From positions 1 through 21,941 of the forward strand of contig JAEZKH010000100.1 in NCBI GenBank assembly GCA_023415515.1: a stretch of 21,941 nt of DNA, in the 5' to 3' direction. Position numbers and translations under genes: made by a program. Shown here piece by piece: positions 20,976-21,941 of the stretch (positions within the stretch are counted from its first letter, which is position 1; each line of letters starts with the position of its first letter). A model generated the notes under the pieces. That model searched no databases and was not told where the DNA came from. It saw only the letters and a program-made list of their open reading frames with translations. The DNA comes from Actinomycetes bacterium. Its GTDB lineage: Bacteria > Actinomycetota > Actinomycetes > Mycobacteriales > Mycobacteriaceae.

Positions 20976-21446
20976 TTACTTCGCTTCGGCCTTCGCCTTC
21001 AGCCGCTGCAGCGTGACCTTGATGTGTTCGGCGTTCGCCTTGTCGCGGTCCATCACACCGGTGGCCAGCCCGCCGGGCTTCACGAACCACTTGGGCCTAC
21101 GGTCCCATGTGCCCTCGGTGACCCGGCAGCCGCCATCGGTGGGGGTGATGTCGTAGCGCCAGTGCGCGACCGGAAGGCCGAAGTAGGTGACGTCGAATGC
21201 GAACGTGCGGCCCGGTTCGGCGTCGGTGACCGTGCAGGTGGTCGACCAGCGGCGAAAGCCGTTGCGGTTGGTGCCCTTGAACACCGCGCCGGGCGCTGCC
21301 TGTTCGCCCTTGCGCCACTTCATCGCCTCGTTCTCCTCGGCGAGCGACGCCATAGTGGGCAGATCGGTGATGAGGGAGTACACCGCGCCGCAGTCGGCGC
21401 TGATGTCGACGTCCGCCTGGGCGGTGGCCGGTCCGAGAACAGTCAT
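20976..21446 (-). CDS. SRPBCC (START-like/polyketide cyclase) family protein
   Basis: The 156-residue protein follows the helix-grip pattern: ADVDISADCGAVYSLITDLPTMASLAEENEAMKW, then paired beta-strands (GAVFKGTNRNGFRRWSTTCTVTDAEPGRTFAFDVTY), WRYDITPTDGGCRVTEGTWD, and a long C-terminal helix rich in Lys and Ala. Such proteins bind hydrophobic ligands in a deep cavity; some act as cyclases. No signal peptide or membrane segment is present. The ATG at 21446 is supported by TACCAT, 6 bases upstream. It is divergent from the DUF427 gene, with 58 bases between the start codons. Confidence 0.87.
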   Translation of the reverse strand: MTVLGPATAQADVDISADCGAVYSLITDLPTMASLAEENEAMKWRKGEQAAPGAVFKGTNRNGFRRWSTTCTVTDAEPGRTFAFDVTYFGLPVAHWRYDITPTDGGCRVTEGTWDRRPKWFVKPGGLATGVMDRDKANAEHIKVTLQRLKAKAEAK

Positions 21447-21452
21447 TTACGA

Positions 21453-21458
21453 ATGGTA
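21453..21458 (-). promoter_or_regulatory. -10 box for the SRPBCC gene (leaderless)
   Basis: TACCAT on the minus strand fits TANNNT and lies 6 bases before the ATG. Confidence 0.5.
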
Positions 21459-21504
21459 TCGGCGCGGACGGAACAGGTGTGCCAAGCCCCGCGTTGGCTC
21501 AACT

Positions 21505-21882
21505 ATGAGCGACAAACCCGTCCGTGAGCCCAGCGCCGAACACCCCATCACCGTCGAACCCACCGGCAAGCACGTGACCGTGCGGGTCAACGGCGAGGTG
21601 GTCGCCGAGAGCGACAACGCGCTGACGCTGCAGGAGTCGACGTATCCGGCGGTGCACTACATCGCCGTCGGCGACGTCGTGGCGAGCGTGTTGAGTTCCA
21701 GTGACACCACTACGTACTGCCCCTACAAGGGCGACGCCAGCTACTTCCACGTGACGACGGCGGCAGGCGACACCGTCGAGGACGCTATCTGGACTTACGC
21801 GGCGCCGTACCCCGCGGTCGCGGCCATCGCCGGCCACGTCGCGTTCTATCCCGACAAGGCCGATATCGCCGTCGCGGCCTAG
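21505..21882 (+). CDS. DUF427 protein (Rv0140-like)
   Basis: The 125-residue protein shows the DUF427 pattern: HVTVRVNGEVVAESDNALTLQESTYPAVHYI, TTYCPYKGDASYFHV and WTYAAPYPAVAAIAGHVAFYPDKADI. Family members are small cytoplasmic beta-barrel-like proteins of unknown function; the CPYKG segment is its best conserved element. Length and sequence agree with Rv0140. The ATG at 21505 is used because it opens the conserved protein; the frame extends upstream only as a shadow of the SRPBCC gene. No clear ribosome site is present. Its distance from the SDR gene (3.9 kb, five genes between) contrasts with the adjacency I recall in M. tuberculosis. Confidence 0.9.
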   Translation: MSDKPVREPSAEHPITVEPTGKHVTVRVNGEVVAESDNALTLQESTYPAVHYIAVGDVVASVLSSSDTTTYCPYKGDASYFHVTTAAGDTVEDAIWTYAAPYPAVAAIAGHVAFYPDKADIAVAA

Positions 21883-21941
21883 TTACGAGTAAGACCCTTT
21901 CGAAGCCGGGTTAGGCGGCGTGGTTGTCGGGTGGGTCGTGC

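Noticed and set aside
21911..21941. Possible 3' end of a minus-strand gene (reads HDPPDNHAA then stop), reminiscent of a 13E12 tail
   Set aside because: Only nine codons are inside the window, too little to support a gene call.
1..21941. CRISPR array, tRNA or rRNA
   Set aside because: No regularly spaced repeats with unique spacers (the 36-bp GTTGCCTC pairs have only two copies each) and no tRNA- or rRNA-like segments were found.

Overview
The window is high-GC actinobacterial DNA and almost certainly comes from a Mycolicibacterium-type (rapidly growing) mycobacterium. The reasons are a 13E12-family DUF222/HNH gene, a PknK-like Ser/Thr kinase, a PPOX/F420-type oxidoreductase, many GTG starts with mycobacterial -10 boxes just upstream (leaderless style), and a block that matches the order remembered for M. 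tuberculosis Rv0135c-Rv0140 (TetR, cyp138, msrA, SnoaL-like protein, oxidoreductase, DUF427). No tRNA, rRNA or CRISPR array was seen. All family assignments come from reading the translated sequence; no database was searched.

Layout. 2-442: 3' end of an M24 metallopeptidase. 443-1976 (minus): a broken 13E12/DUF222-HNH gene whose middle is replaced by an IS256-like transposase remnant and a peculiar set of short inverted and direct repeats. 2008-2424 (minus): small beta-trefoil protein. 2618-7260: a candidate signalling module made of a polytopic membrane protein, an FHA-HTH regulator and, converging on them, a membrane-anchored kinase with a 12-repeat Kelch extracellular part. 7351-7806: PPOX/F420-type oxidoreductase.

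7984-11699: glycosyltransferase, methyltransferase and alpha/alpha-toroid protein in an overlapping operon, with a convergent second methyltransferase. The second methyltransferase is divergent from a TetR gene (11753-12322). The palindrome GGACA-N2-TGTCC lies both at the glycosyltransferase promoter and across the TetR start codon, so the whole set looks like one locally wired regulon. This is the best candidate for an undescribed biosynthetic system here.

12315-17640: second TetR divergent from cyp138 with two matching palindromes between them; a half-length hotdog protein; msrB-msrA; a secreted small protein; then, behind a KstR-type box, a SnoaL-like protein and an extended SDR. 17652-21446: LCM-type methyltransferase, a tandem DUF4262 pair, a FAD oxidoreductase and an SRPBCC protein, which seem to be inserted between the Rv0139 and Rv0140 equivalents. 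21505-21882: DUF427 protein. Genes are packed tightly, with several stop/start (ATGA) or stop/stop overlaps.
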